This document shows positions 17,048 through 24,975 of a stretch of DNA of 64,000 nt, in pieces. The first letter of the stretch is position 1, and the number at the start of each line of letters is the position of its first letter. The notes under the pieces were generated by a model that was given only the letters and a program-made list of their open reading frames with translations, had not been told where the DNA came from and did not search any database. The translations under genes and the position numbers were made by a program. Origin of the DNA: Nocardia abscessus (GTDB lineage: Bacteria; Actinomycetota; Actinomycetes; Mycobacteriales; Mycobacteriaceae); NCBI RefSeq assembly GCF_015477775.1, contig NZ_JADLQO010000008.1, forward strand, positions 186,001 to 250,000, written 5' to 3'.

Positions 17048-18478
17048 TCACCACCACGGGGTGGGGCGGTGGCGCTGCCACTGGAGTTCGGATTCGAGCT
17101 GGGCGGCCAAGGAGATCAGCAGGGGTTCGGAGTTCGCCGTGCCCATCAGCTGGGCGCCGACGGGGAGGCCGGCGTCGGTGAACCCGGCGGGGACGTTGAC
17201 GCTCGGCCAGCCGAGGACGTTCCACGGCCAGGTGTAGGGGCAGGCCGCGGTGATGAGGTTGTTGGTGGCGTTGACGCCGATGCCGTCGATCTCCTCGGCC
17301 CGCGGCGGCGCGGTCGCGGTGGTCGGTGCGAGGACGACGTCGTAGTCACGGAAGAAGTGGCCGATTCGCCTGTGCAGCAAGGGTTCCAGCTGCCGTGCCG
17401 CGTAGAGGGCGGGGCCGTCGAGCACCCGCCCGATCCGGGCGTTGGCGGCGGTACGAGGATCGACCCGCAGGCCGGGCGTCCGGTGGTACACCCGCCGGAT
17501 CCCGGCGAGCGAACGCGGCAGGAACGAGGCGCCGATCATCACGCCGTAGTGCAGGTCGGCCACGGTCACGGTGTGCCCGAGACCGCGCAGCGTGTCGGCG
17601 GTGCGCCGCACCGCTTGCTCGACTTCGGGATCGAGCGCGGTTCTGGTCGCGGTGAACGGAATCCGCAGCGACAGGGCGATGCGCAATCTGCCAGGGTCAC
17701 GGCCGACAGCGTCCGAGGCGGTGATCGGGGCCGGTGTGTGCAGGTCACCGGGGTGCGGCCCGGCCGCCGCGTCCAGCAGCAGCGCGGCGTCCGCGACGGT
17801 GCGCGCCAGCGGCCCGTTCACCGTGAGCCCGTAGAACGCCTCGGCCTCCGGCCAGGTGGAGATCCGTCCGCGCTGTGGCTTGATGCCGACCAGGTTCGTC
17901 CACGCCGCGGGGATGCGGATGGAGCCCGCGCCGTCGGAACCCAGGGCGGCGGGGACCAATCCGGCCGCGACGGCCGCCGAAGCCCCGCCGGAGGAGCCGC
18001 CCGGCGTCCTGGTGCGGTCCCAGGGGTTGCGGGTGTGCCCGAACCACGCGGCGCTGGTGAACGGCCACTGCCCGAGCTCGCAGGTATTGGTCTTCCCGAC
18101 GATCACCGCGCCCGCGGCGCGCAGGCGGCGGACCGATTCGGCGTCCTCGGTCTTCGGCGCGAAGTCGCCGCCGCACCCGAACGCGGTCGGCTCGCCCGCG
18201 ATATCGGTGTCGTCCTTCACCGCGACGGGCACGCCCAGCAGCGGCAGCCGTTCCCCAGCGGCCAGCCGCCGGTCGGCGTCGGCGGCCTCCGCCAGCGCAC
18301 GTTCCCGTCGCACGACCCGGAAGGCGTTGAGCGTGTCCTGTGCGGCGTCGATCCGGTCCAGTGCGCCGCCGACGGCCGCGGCCGACGTGATCGCGCCGCC
18401 CGCGATCGCGGCCGCCGATTCGGCCAGCCCCAGCTCGCGGGTGTCGGGCGGCAGCCGGGTCGGATCGGACACGGTCAT
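17048..18478 (-). CDS. Amidase (amidase-signature family)
   Basis: A 476-residue amidohydrolase of the amidase-signature family. The Ser-cisSer-Lys triad is visible: Lys in GVPVAVKDDTDI, the cis-Ser region in TPGGSSGGASAAVAAGLVPA, and the nucleophile Ser in LGSDGAGSIRIP (GSDGAGSI). It occupies the place of amiA2, adjacent to and convergent with era. The start at 18478 has AGGGAG upstream; the frame is open for about 100 codons further without family resemblance. The natural amide substrate is unknown. Confidence 0.93.
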   Translation of the reverse strand: MTVSDPTRLPPDTRELGLAESAAAIAGGAITSAAAVGGALDRIDAAQDTLNAFRVVRRERALAEAADADRRLAAGERLPLLGVPVAVKDDTDIAGEPTAFGCGGDFAPKTEDAESVRRLRAAGAVIVGKTNTCELGQWPFTSAAWFGHTRNPWDRTRTPGGSSGGASAAVAAGLVPAALGSDGAGSIRIPAAWTNLVGIKPQRGRISTWPEAEAFYGLTVNGPLARTVADAALLLDAAAGPHPGDLHTPAPITASDAVGRDPGRLRIALSLRIPFTATRTALDPEVEQAVRRTADTLRGLGHTVTVADLHYGVMIGASFLPRSLAGIRRVYHRTPGLRVDPRTAANARIGRVLDGPALYAARQLEPLLHRRIGHFFRDYDVVLAPTTATAPPRAEEIDGIGVNATNNLITAACPYTWPWNVLGWPSVNVPAGFTDAGLPVGAQLMGTANSEPLLISLAAQLESELQWQRHRPTPWW

Positions 18479-18636
18479 GTCAACTCCCTGTCGTTCGATT
18501 TCGATCAACCGTAGCGGCCAACTGGTCAAGCGTCCATAATGTGTCTCAAACGCGGATGCGGGCCCGGTCCGTCGATTCCGTGGGCGAACAGCCCCGTGCG
18601 CACCCGCGAGTTGGCGGGAACTCGATTGCCCGCCGT

Positions 18637-18648
18637 GCAAGATCTTGC
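18637..18648. promoter_or_regulatory. 12-bp palindrome upstream of the zinc-ribbon cassette
   Basis: GCAAGATCTTGC is a perfect palindrome about 90 bases before the first cassette gene. A nearby stem GGCGGG / CCCGCC (18614-18634) could be a terminator or part of the same regulatory region. No function is established. Confidence 0.3.
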
Positions 18649-18736
18649 TCACCGAGGTCGGGTCGAGGTGTGAATTGCACTCATCCGGCGTGGTGTGGAT
18701 CAGAGTTGGTACAGCGCAGGCATTTTCGTAGACCGG

Positions 18737-20368
18737 ATGCTGACCGAATGCTTGGCTCGTCCTGTGCGATGCCCAGAATGCGAACAATCGAATCCCGAAG
18801 ACGCCACGTTCTGTGGGAACTGTGGTGCGCGGTCGCGCGGAACGGAGTCAGCGGAAGCGTCGAGGGAGACCGGTGAAACCGGTGCGGTGCGCGGGGAAGA
18901 AGCGACCCGCTATCTCTGCGCCGCGGTTCATTTCGACAGCGCGCTGGCCTCCGAGGTCGTCGAGAAGGTGCTCGAGGAACCGTTGCGATCGGTGGCCCGG
19001 TCGCCGGGTGTCGATCTCGTCGCGGTGGCGAAGCACGCGGTGGCCGCCCGGGAGCGGCAGCTCGCGCGCAATCTGGTGATGATCGCGACGATGGTGGTCG
19101 TCGTCGGGAACCAGCTTGCCGCAGCCGATTTCGACGCCGGGCCGCTGGGCCTGCTCATGGTCCTCGATCCGACCCGCTTGCTGTCGCCGCTGTCGTTGGG
19201 GGCTCTGTTCGTCGGGTGGCTCGCCGTCTGGGGCGAAGGGTGCATCGCGCGCTGGGGCGGGGCGGCGAATTCGTTGCGGCGCGGCACGTTTCGCTCCTCG
19301 GCGGCTCCGACACCGCGCAAGGCCTCGGTCCGGCAACAGATCGAGCACGTGGCGGCCTATTCCGACGGCAATGTGACGGCGTATCACGGCTACCAGCCGT
19401 TCCTCGGTCACGGCTGGCCGCTGTCGGCGTGGTCGATGGCATTGGACATCACCAGGCCGGGATCGGATCAGGAGCCGGTCCGGCCGTTCACCGCGGTCGA
19501 GTTGAACGAACGTCTCCGCAAGGAGATCACACAGCTCGACATGCGGCTGAACGTCTACAACCGGCTGTTCGTCAACGGCGGGGATATCCACCACGACGGG
19601 CGATTCCTGCCGGATCCCACCGGCAGGCCGGTGGATCGCGTCCCGGAGACGACGATCGAGGCGTTGATGACGTCCCCAGAGGACCGGGCGCGTCCCTATC
19701 TGACCGCGGAGATGGTCGGCTGGGGCGGGGAGGTGGTGTGGACCGCGTTCGTCCGCCTCGCCGTGAGCACGTCATCGCTGTTCGTGGAGGCGAACTACTG
19801 CGCCCTGCCGCCGTTGCGGCAGGTTTACCACGAGATCGATGATCTGCTGCTGCGCCCGCAACCGTCACAGGTGCTGCGCCTGGCCTGGCGCAGCCTCCGG
19901 AGCCTGCCCCGGACCTACTGGCACGCGGTGCCGGACGCCGTCCGGCAACTGCTCGGCGATTTCCGCAGGGAACGCAAGCACGCCCGTCAAGTGAGTGAGA
20001 TCAGCCAGGTGTTCACGTTCGATCACGGCGCGCTCATCAGCGTCCGCGAGGCGGCGGGCGATCTGCGGGTCGACCGGCGTGGCCGCTCGATCCGCTACCA
20101 CCGCTACTTCCAGCTGCTCGACCAGGAGATGTTCACCAAGACGGTCGAGAAGAAGATCTTCGAGACGCTGGCGGAGTTCCTGACCGAACGAAATGTCGAT
20201 CCGGACGAACTGATTCGCCGTGGCGAGCAGATCATCAACAGCAGCGTAACGATCAACGGCGACGCCAATCTGCTGAATTCCGCTATCGGCGGCGCTTCCG
20301 CGCGGGTCGCTTCCGCACCCGCCGAATCATCGAGAAATAGTCCACTGCGCAGAAGGGAAAGCGAATGA
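18737..20368 (+). CDS. Zinc-ribbon membrane protein with C-terminal Gly/Asn motif (cassette gene 1)
   Basis: About 543 residues and no family I recognise. From the ATG at 18737, a zinc ribbon uses Cys 12, 15, 26 and 29 (CPEC...CGNC). Two transmembrane segments lie near 112-128 and 146-168. A long soluble region follows, ending in a helical part (QEMFTKTVEKKIFETLAEFL) and the motif INGDANLLNSAIGGA at about 506-520. The next gene carries a similar motif at its N-terminus, overlapping by four bases (ATGA). The start is uncertain: GTG at 18695 or 18764 in the same frame is also possible, and none has a good ribosome site. An association or signalling role with its neighbour is inferred. Confidence 0.8.
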   Translation: MLTECLARPVRCPECEQSNPEDATFCGNCGARSRGTESAEASRETGETGAVRGEEATRYLCAAVHFDSALASEVVEKVLEEPLRSVARSPGVDLVAVAKHAVAARERQLARNLVMIATMVVVVGNQLAAADFDAGPLGLLMVLDPTRLLSPLSLGALFVGWLAVWGEGCIARWGGAANSLRRGTFRSSAAPTPRKASVRQQIEHVAAYSDGNVTAYHGYQPFLGHGWPLSAWSMALDITRPGSDQEPVRPFTAVELNERLRKEITQLDMRLNVYNRLFVNGGDIHHDGRFLPDPTGRPVDRVPETTIEALMTSPEDRARPYLTAEMVGWGGEVVWTAFVRLAVSTSSLFVEANYCALPPLRQVYHEIDDLLLRPQPSQVLRLAWRSLRSLPRTYWHAVPDAVRQLLGDFRRERKHARQVSEISQVFTFDHGALISVREAAGDLRVDRRGRSIRYHRYFQLLDQEMFTKTVEKKIFETLAEFLTERNVDPDELIRRGEQIINSSVTINGDANLLNSAIGGASARVASAPAESSRNSPLRRRESE

Positions 20369-20751
20369 ACAAGAATGTCGGCAGTAATACCGGAGTTTCC
20401 ATCGGTGGGGGCGCGAATCTGAGCGGGTCCGTCGTCGCGGGCCGTGACGGCACGGTGTCGAACACCACCGCCGGGGCAGCCGCGATCCCGGTTCCGCAAA
20501 CCGTGGCCGAATTGCGTTCCGCCCTGGACGATCTGCTCGATCGGATCAGCCGGTACGACGCGGAATTGCCGGACCGGCAGTTGGTCGAGGACACGACGCG
20601 GCAGGCGGTGGCCGAGGCGGCGAAAGAACGGCCGAACCGGCTGGTGCTCTCGGGTTTCCTGCACGCGGTCGGGCGGTCGGTCGCTGGCATCGCCTCGCTC
20701 GCCGCTGTGGTGAGCGCGCTGGAAATCGCGGTCAAGGCCGTCCTCGGCTGA
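20365..20751 (+). CDS. Small protein with N-terminal Gly/Asn motif and C-terminal hydrophobic helix (cassette gene 2)
   Basis: A 128-residue product. Residues 11-32 (VSIGGGANLSGSVVAGRDGT...) form a Gly/Asn/Val motif. Then comes a helical segment (VAELRSALDDLLDRISRYDA and AVAEAAKERPNRL) and a hydrophobic helix at the end (SVAGIASLAAVVSALEIAVK). This order recalls small actinobacterial proteins that sit beside signalling or conflict effectors and carry amyloid-like N-terminal motifs; that assignment is from memory and is not certain. It is translationally coupled to gene 1 by ATGA overlap, and gene 3 starts 25 bases later. Confidence 0.78.
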   Translation: MNKNVGSNTGVSIGGGANLSGSVVAGRDGTVSNTTAGAAAIPVPQTVAELRSALDDLLDRISRYDAELPDRQLVEDTTRQAVAEAAKERPNRLVLSGFLHAVGRSVAGIASLAAVVSALEIAVKAVLG

Positions 20752-20776
20752 GCACTGCGTGGTGCGAGGGTCATCC

Positions 20777-21508
20777 ATGGCGAACTGCTGGAGATGCCGG
20801 GAACCGCTGGCCGGCGGGCGGCAGCGGCACTGCACCGCGTGCGGCGCGGGCGTGTGCTGGAGCTGTGGGCACGAGCCGGGCGGCGGGGCGGGGCGATTCT
20901 GCACCAGGTGCGGCGCGAGCGTGGCCGCGCTGGTGCGGCCGCCGAATCGGACGCCGCCGGTCGAGGGCGCCCCACCTCGCCGGAACCCCGCCGTCATCAC
21001 GGGCGGAGTTCTGCTCGCCGCCGCCGTAGCGGTGGCGGTGGTGCTGGTCGTGGCTCCCGGGGACAAGCCGACGGCCGAGCAGGGGCCGTCGGCGGTCGGA
21101 CTCGCGCTGACGACCACAGGCGCCCGCACCGTGACGACCACGCCGTCGCGCACGGGCGCCCGCGCCGCCGCGACAACGCCCTCGCGCAGCAGCGCGCGCT
21201 CTACGACGACGACCACGCAGGCCCCGGCGAGCGGTCCGGCGCGGACCGTCACGGCGTACTTCGACGCCATCAATCGGCGGGACTACGGCCGCGCGTGGGA
21301 ACTGGGCGGTCGGAACCTGGATACGAGCTACGAGCACTTCGTGGCAGGTCTTTCGACGACCGCGCACGAGACGGTGCGGATCACTTCGGAGAGTGGGGAC
21401 ATCGTGCATATCGAGCTGTCGGCCCGCCAGACCGACGGATCGGTGCGGATGTTTTCCGGCTACTACATCGTCCGCAACGACGTCATCGTCGACGCGGTCA
21501 TCCGCTAG
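20777..21508 (+). CDS. Double zinc-ribbon, single-pass membrane protein with NTF2-like extracellular domain (cassette gene 3)
   Basis: A 243-residue protein. Two zinc ribbons occupy residues 1-50 (CWRC/CTAC and CWSC/CTRC). A membrane segment (VITGGVLLAAAVAVAVVLVV) is followed by a Thr/Ser/Ala-rich linker (TTTGARTVTTTPSRTGARAA). The C-terminal domain, AYFDAINRRDYGRAWELGG to the end, looks like an NTF2/SnoaL or DUF4878-type fold. The topology would place the zinc ribbons in the cytoplasm and the C-terminal domain outside. The ATG at 20777 has GAGGG before it. A shared zinc-ribbon-plus-membrane design links it to gene 1. Confidence 0.83.
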   Translation: MANCWRCREPLAGGRQRHCTACGAGVCWSCGHEPGGGAGRFCTRCGASVAALVRPPNRTPPVEGAPPRRNPAVITGGVLLAAAVAVAVVLVVAPGDKPTAEQGPSAVGLALTTTGARTVTTTPSRTGARAAATTPSRSSARSTTTTTQAPASGPARTVTAYFDAINRRDYGRAWELGGRNLDTSYEHFVAGLSTTAHETVRITSESGDIVHIELSARQTDGSVRMFSGYYIVRNDVIVDAVIR

Positions 21509-21533
21509 GGCCGGGCGAAACGTCCACCTATAG

Positions 21534-21554
21534 ACATACATACCGTATGTATGT
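21534..21554. promoter_or_regulatory. 21-bp operator-like palindrome upstream of hydrolase-tetR
   Basis: Perfect inverted repeat with arms ACATACATA and TATGTATGT around CCG, 37 bases before the hydrolase ATG. AT-rich in a GC-rich genome. The downstream TetR repressor is the obvious candidate ligand. Confidence 0.7.
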
Positions 21555-21591
21555 AAGGGTGGATGTATTCGTTCGGGACCGGGAGGACCTC

Positions 21592-22458
21592 ATGGCAACA
21601 AGCACATCACTCGGGCGCACTCGCGAGGTGGACCTGCCCGGCGGCCGCATTCGCTACCACGAGACGGGGGAGGGCGCTCCGGTCGTCTTCGTGCACGGCC
21701 TGCTCGTCAACGCGGATCTCTGGCGCAAGGTGGTGCCCGCCGTCGCGGCAGCCGGATACCGCTGCTTGGCGCCGGACCTGCCGCTCGGCTCGCACGAGAT
21801 CCCGGTGCCGGACGCGGAGCTGACTCCGGTCGGCGTGGCGGACCTGATCACCGCGTTCCTCGAGCGTCTCGACCTCAGCGACGTCACCCTGGTCGCCAAC
21901 GACACCGGCGGCGCGATCACCCAGGTGCTGCTCACTCGCGACCGGTCCAGGATCGGCCGCGTCGTCCTCGCCTCGGTGGACAGCTACGAGGGCTTCCTGC
22001 CGCAGCCGTTCGCCATGCTGCCACTGCTGGCCGAGGTTCCCGGCTCGCTGCGGCCGGTGACCGAGTTGCTGCGCATCCGGGCGCTGCACCGGCTGCCGTT
22101 GGCCTTCGGCTGGGTCACCAAGCGGCCCGTCCCGCCGGAGATCGTCGACTCCTACCTGCTGCCGAGCCGGAACTCCTCCGCGATCCGCAAAGATCTGCGG
22201 CGCTTCCTGAAGTCGGCGCATCGCCGGTACACGCTGGAGGCCGCGCGCCACTTCGGCGAGGTCGACATCCCGGTGCTGCTGGCCTGGGCGCGTGAGGATC
22301 GGCTGTTCCCGGTGTCGTTCGCCGAACGCCTGGCTCGTGATCTGCCGAACGCGACACTGAAACTCATCGACGACTCCTACACCTTCCTTCCGGAAGACCA
22401 GCCCGAGTTGCTCACCGAATCGATTCTGGAGTTCACTCGGCTGCATGCCACGCCGTAG
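21592..22458 (+). CDS. Alpha/beta hydrolase with Asp at the nucleophile elbow
   Basis: A 288-residue cytoplasmic alpha/beta hydrolase. VVFVHGLLVNADLW forms the oxyanion region. The elbow reads LVANDTGGAI, with Asp (about residue 104) rather than Ser as nucleophile, as in epoxide hydrolases and haloalkane dehalogenases; the Trp normally next to that Asp in dehalogenases is Thr here. A second acid is likely in AWAREDRLFPV. The usual C-terminal catalytic His is not obvious, with DDSYTFLPEDQPE where it is expected, so activity needs care. GGGAGG precedes the ATG. Its end overlaps a TetR gene by 14 bases, making an autoregulated operon likely. Confidence 0.88.
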   Translation: MATSTSLGRTREVDLPGGRIRYHETGEGAPVVFVHGLLVNADLWRKVVPAVAAAGYRCLAPDLPLGSHEIPVPDAELTPVGVADLITAFLERLDLSDVTLVANDTGGAITQVLLTRDRSRIGRVVLASVDSYEGFLPQPFAMLPLLAEVPGSLRPVTELLRIRALHRLPLAFGWVTKRPVPPEIVDSYLLPSRNSSAIRKDLRRFLKSAHRRYTLEAARHFGEVDIPVLLAWAREDRLFPVSFAERLARDLPNATLKLIDDSYTFLPEDQPELLTESILEFTRLHATP

Positions 22459-23050
22459 CCAGGAAGACCGCTCTCGGGCGACCAGAGCCGCGCTCGAACA
22501 GGCGGGACGCCGCCTGTTCACCGAGCGCGGCTTCGCGGGAACCTCGGCCGAAGAGCTGGTCACCGAGGCCGGGGTCACCCGGGGCGCGCTGCACCACCAC
22601 TACGGCGACAAGCGCGGCCTGTTCCTCGCGGTGCTGGAGCAGATCGAAGTCGAGACCACCGAGGAGATCGAAAAGGCCATCGCCGCGGTCGACTCCGATG
22701 ACGTGATGGCAGGCATGACCGCGGGGCTCGGCCTGTTCCTGGAGATCTGCCAGCGCCCCGCGATGCTGCGGATCGCCCTCACCGACGCTCCCGCCGTGCT
22801 CGGCTGGCAGGCCTGGCGCGAATTCGAGTCCGCCCACGGCCTCGGCTTGATCACCGCACAGCTCGAGCGCGCCCGCGCCGCGGGGTTGATCGCCGACGCC
22901 CCCGTTCCCGTCCTCGCCCAACTCGTGGTCAGCGTGGTCAGCGAGGCAGCCCTGATCGTCGCGCACGCGACCGACCGCGACCTCGCGCGTGCGCAGACCC
23001 AGCAGTCGGTGCTGCTGTTGATCTCCGGCCTCCTGCGCACCAGCGGCTGA
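22445..23050 (+). CDS. TetR-family transcriptional regulator
   Basis: A 201-residue repressor. The N-terminal TetR HTH reads ALEQAGRRLFTERGFAGTSA, EELVTEAGVTRGALHHHYGD and KRGLFLAVLEQIE; the C-terminal ligand domain is all-helical. The ATG lies inside the 3' end of the hydrolase gene, so both are made from one mRNA. The perfect 21-bp palindrome in front of the pair is its likely operator. Confidence 0.93.
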   Translation: MPRRSQEDRSRATRAALEQAGRRLFTERGFAGTSAEELVTEAGVTRGALHHHYGDKRGLFLAVLEQIEVETTEEIEKAIAAVDSDDVMAGMTAGLGLFLEICQRPAMLRIALTDAPAVLGWQAWREFESAHGLGLITAQLERARAAGLIADAPVPVLAQLVVSVVSEAALIVAHATDRDLARAQTQQSVLLLISGLLRTSG

Positions 23051-23167
23051 CGGCTCGCCTGCGCCGGGCGCGCGTCGACTTCGGCGACGGATCGATAGCG
23101 CCGCTCGATCGGATGTTGCGGTGCCTGCCTGCCCGGCTCCGGCCATTCAGGGCCTTATCCTGCGCAT

Positions 23168-23581
23168 ATGACGGAGCAATCGGCATGGTCGGCAGGTCGA
23201 TTTCGGTGGCGCGTGACGCTGCTGACCGTGGGTCTCGTGCTGGCGGTGTCCGGTGCCGCGACCCGGCCGTTCAGCTGGCCGGCGACCGCGATCGTGGCGG
23301 TAGCGGCGCTGGGCGCGCTGGTGCTGGCCTTCCGCGTGCGAATCGAGCGGCCTGCGCGCACCACCCGGCTCGGGCACGGGGTCGCTGTGTGGTCGGCGCT
23401 GCTGGTCGCGGCATCGGCATGGGAGGTCTACGCACTGCTGCGGCAGCCCGCCCTGAACCAGCCGAGCCGAGAACACCCGAGCTTGTCCACGCTGCTGGAT
23501 CCGGCGCTCGAACAGTGGCCGCTGCGTTTCGCCGGATGGCTCATGTGGCTGGGCGCCGGGTGGTGGCTGGTGTCGAAATGA
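23168..23581 (+). CDS. Small membrane protein, about four TM segments
   Basis: A 137-residue integral membrane protein: TLLTVGLVLAVSGAATRPFS, ATAIVAVAALGALVLAFRVR, VAVWSALLVAASAWEVYALL and a C-terminal WPLRFAGWLMWLGAGWWLVS. I do not recognise a characterised family. Its stop overlaps the ATG of the next small membrane gene by four bases, so the two proteins are probably made together. Confidence 0.75.
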   Translation: MTEQSAWSAGRFRWRVTLLTVGLVLAVSGAATRPFSWPATAIVAVAALGALVLAFRVRIERPARTTRLGHGVAVWSALLVAASAWEVYALLRQPALNQPSREHPSLSTLLDPALEQWPLRFAGWLMWLGAGWWLVSK

Positions 23582-23778
23582 GCGACCGGGCCATAGTCAT
23601 CACCGGGTTCTGCCTGCTCTTGGCAGTTGCGCTGGCCGCGGCCGCGGTCACACGGTTGCGCCGGGATCAGGTCGCGTCTCTGGGGGAGACGATCGTGTAC
23701 CTGACCAGCACCCGGACCACGAAGATCACCGCCGTGCTGGTGTGGGCGTGGCTCGGCTGGCACTTCTTGGCGCGGTGA
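23578..23778 (+). CDS. Small membrane protein, DUF6186-like
   Basis: A 66-residue protein with two hydrophobic helices (IVITGFCLLLAVALAAAAVT and ITAVLVWAWLGWHFLAR). The connecting segment SLGETIVYLTSTRTTKI and the terminal WLGWHFLAR recall the short actinobacterial DUF6186 family; this is from memory. The ATG overlaps the upstream stop (ATGA), showing translational coupling. Confidence 0.72.
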   Translation: MSDRAIVITGFCLLLAVALAAAAVTRLRRDQVASLGETIVYLTSTRTTKITAVLVWAWLGWHFLAR

Positions 23779-23868
23779 CCCCGCACACCGAACCGCCCTC
23801 ACGTTGCGCGGTCTGCCGCTGCTGCCCGGCGATGAAGCCCACTCGGCCACGCCGAACCGCGTGTCGCG

Positions 23869-23896
23869 TGCCCCATGCCCCATGCCCCATGCCCCA
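23869..23896 (+). repeat. Four tandem copies of the heptamer TGCCCCA
   Basis: Perfect 7-base tandem repeat (28 bases), followed by further short C/G-rich repeats to about 23940. It lies in a 369-base stretch without a gene between the small membrane genes and recO. Confidence 0.8.
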
Positions 23897-24016
23897 TGCA
23901 GTATGCCCGGAGCCCGGAGCCCAGGCCCCAGGGCCCGGACACCAACGCGCCGGCTCACAACGCCCCCGGCTCACCCCAACCCCAGGTTTCGAGCGAAGCG
24001 AGACCGAGCATGCGCC

Positions 24017-24111
24017 GTTCGCGGCCCGGCTCGCGTTTGCGCGGCCGCCGCGTACGCGACGAAGGAGCAAGCGGCGGCCGCGCAAACGCGAGCCACAAAG
24101 GGGCCGCGAAC
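24017..24111. repeat. Very long inverted repeat (palindromic element) upstream of recO
   Basis: Left arm 24028-24051 and right arm 24071-24094 are perfect 24-base inverted copies around a 19-base loop. The pairing resumes outside with 11 bases (24017-24027 with 24101-24111), interrupted only by a 6-base bulge on the right. The total stem is 35 bp, far longer than an ordinary terminator. It may be a palindromic intergenic element or a degenerate MITE; no transposase or target duplication is visible. Confidence 0.85.
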
Positions 24112-24113
24112 AC

Positions 24114-24132
24114 GCCGCGACGAAGTCGCGGC
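24114..24132. repeat. Hairpin GCCGCGAC-GAA-GTCGCGGC
   Basis: Perfect 8-bp stem with a GAA loop, directly after the long inverted repeat and four bases before the recO -10 element. Could be a terminator for the upstream transcript or part of the repeat element. Confidence 0.6.
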
Positions 24133-24135
24133 ATT

Positions 24136-24141
24136 TAAGCT
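24136..24141 (+). promoter_or_regulatory. TAAGCT -10 element for leaderless recO
   Basis: TAAGCT, exactly six bases before the recO GTG, fits a leaderless actinobacterial promoter. Confidence 0.5.
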
Positions 24142-24147
24142 GAGCAC

Positions 24148-24975
24148 GTGCGTTTGTATCGGGACGAGGCGGTAGTGGTGCGCCAGCACAAGCTGGGTGA
24201 GGCGGATCGCATCGTCACGCTGCTCACACGGCAGCACGGTCTGGTGCGCGCGGTCGCCAAGGGGGTGCGGCGCACCAAGTCGAGGTTCGGGGCCCGGTTG
24301 GAGCCGTTCTCCTACATCGACGTGCAGCTGTATCCGGGGCGCACGCTGGAGACCGTCACCCAGGTGCACACGATGGAGGCGTTCGCCGCCGACATCATCG
24401 ACGACTACGGGCGCTACACCACCGCGTGCGCCGTGCTGGAGACCGCCGAACGCCTGGCAGGCGAGGAACACGCGCCCGCGCCCCGGCTGCACGCGCTCAC
24501 CGCGAGCGCCCTGCGCGCGATCGCGGCCAAGCAGCGGCCGCACGAACTGATCCTGGACGCGTTCCTGTTGCGCGCCATGGGTTTCGCGGGCTGGGCGCCC
24601 GCTTTGGACGAATGCGCCAAGTGCGCGACGCCGGGTCCGCATCGGGCTTTCCATGTCGCGGCTGGTGGCGCGGTGTGCGTGCATTGCCGCCCACCCGGCG
24701 CGGCGACGCCCGGCCCCGGAGTGCTCGAACTGCTGGTCGCGTTGTTGCGCGGGGACTGGGAGCGCGTCGAGACGACGCCGGACACGGTGCGCAGGCAGGC
24801 CAGCGGGCTGGTCGCGGCGCATTTGCAGTGGCATCTGGAACGTCAGCTGCGCACCCTGCCGTTGATCGAGCGGTCCGGGGCGCCGCAGGAAAGGGCGCGT
24901 CCGGAGGAAGTCCGTCCCCAGCCCGCGCCGCCTACTCCACGAATTGCAGCTCTACCTGGGGCAGCTCGCTCATGA
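24148..24975 (+). CDS. recO: DNA repair protein RecO
   Basis: Recombination mediator of the RecFOR pathway that helps load RecA on SSB-coated DNA. The 275-residue protein begins with an OB-fold (MRLYRDEAVVVRQHKLGEAD, GLVRAVAKGVRRTKSRFGAR) followed by a helical domain. A zinc-binding pair of CxxC motifs (CAKC and CVHC) is in place. The Pro/Arg-rich tail after residue 240 overlaps a convergent gene by 44 bases and is poorly conserved in character. GTG start with a leaderless-type promoter. Confidence 0.95.
   Translation: MRLYRDEAVVVRQHKLGEADRIVTLLTRQHGLVRAVAKGVRRTKSRFGARLEPFSYIDVQLYPGRTLETVTQVHTMEAFAADIIDDYGRYTTACAVLETAERLAGEEHAPAPRLHALTASALRAIAAKQRPHELILDAFLLRAMGFAGWAPALDECAKCATPGPHRAFHVAAGGAVCVHCRPPGAATPGPGVLELLVALLRGDWERVETTPDTVRRQASGLVAAHLQWHLERQLRTLPLIERSGAPQERARPEEVRPQPAPPTPRIAALPGAARS

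Noticed and set aside
21592..22458. Calling the hydrolase a haloalkane dehalogenase
   Set aside because: The Asp nucleophile is present, but the adjacent halide-binding Trp and the typical C-terminal His are not.
23869..24132. CRISPR array
   Set aside because: Units are 7 bases without unique spacers, and the larger structure is a single inverted repeat; no cas genes nearby.
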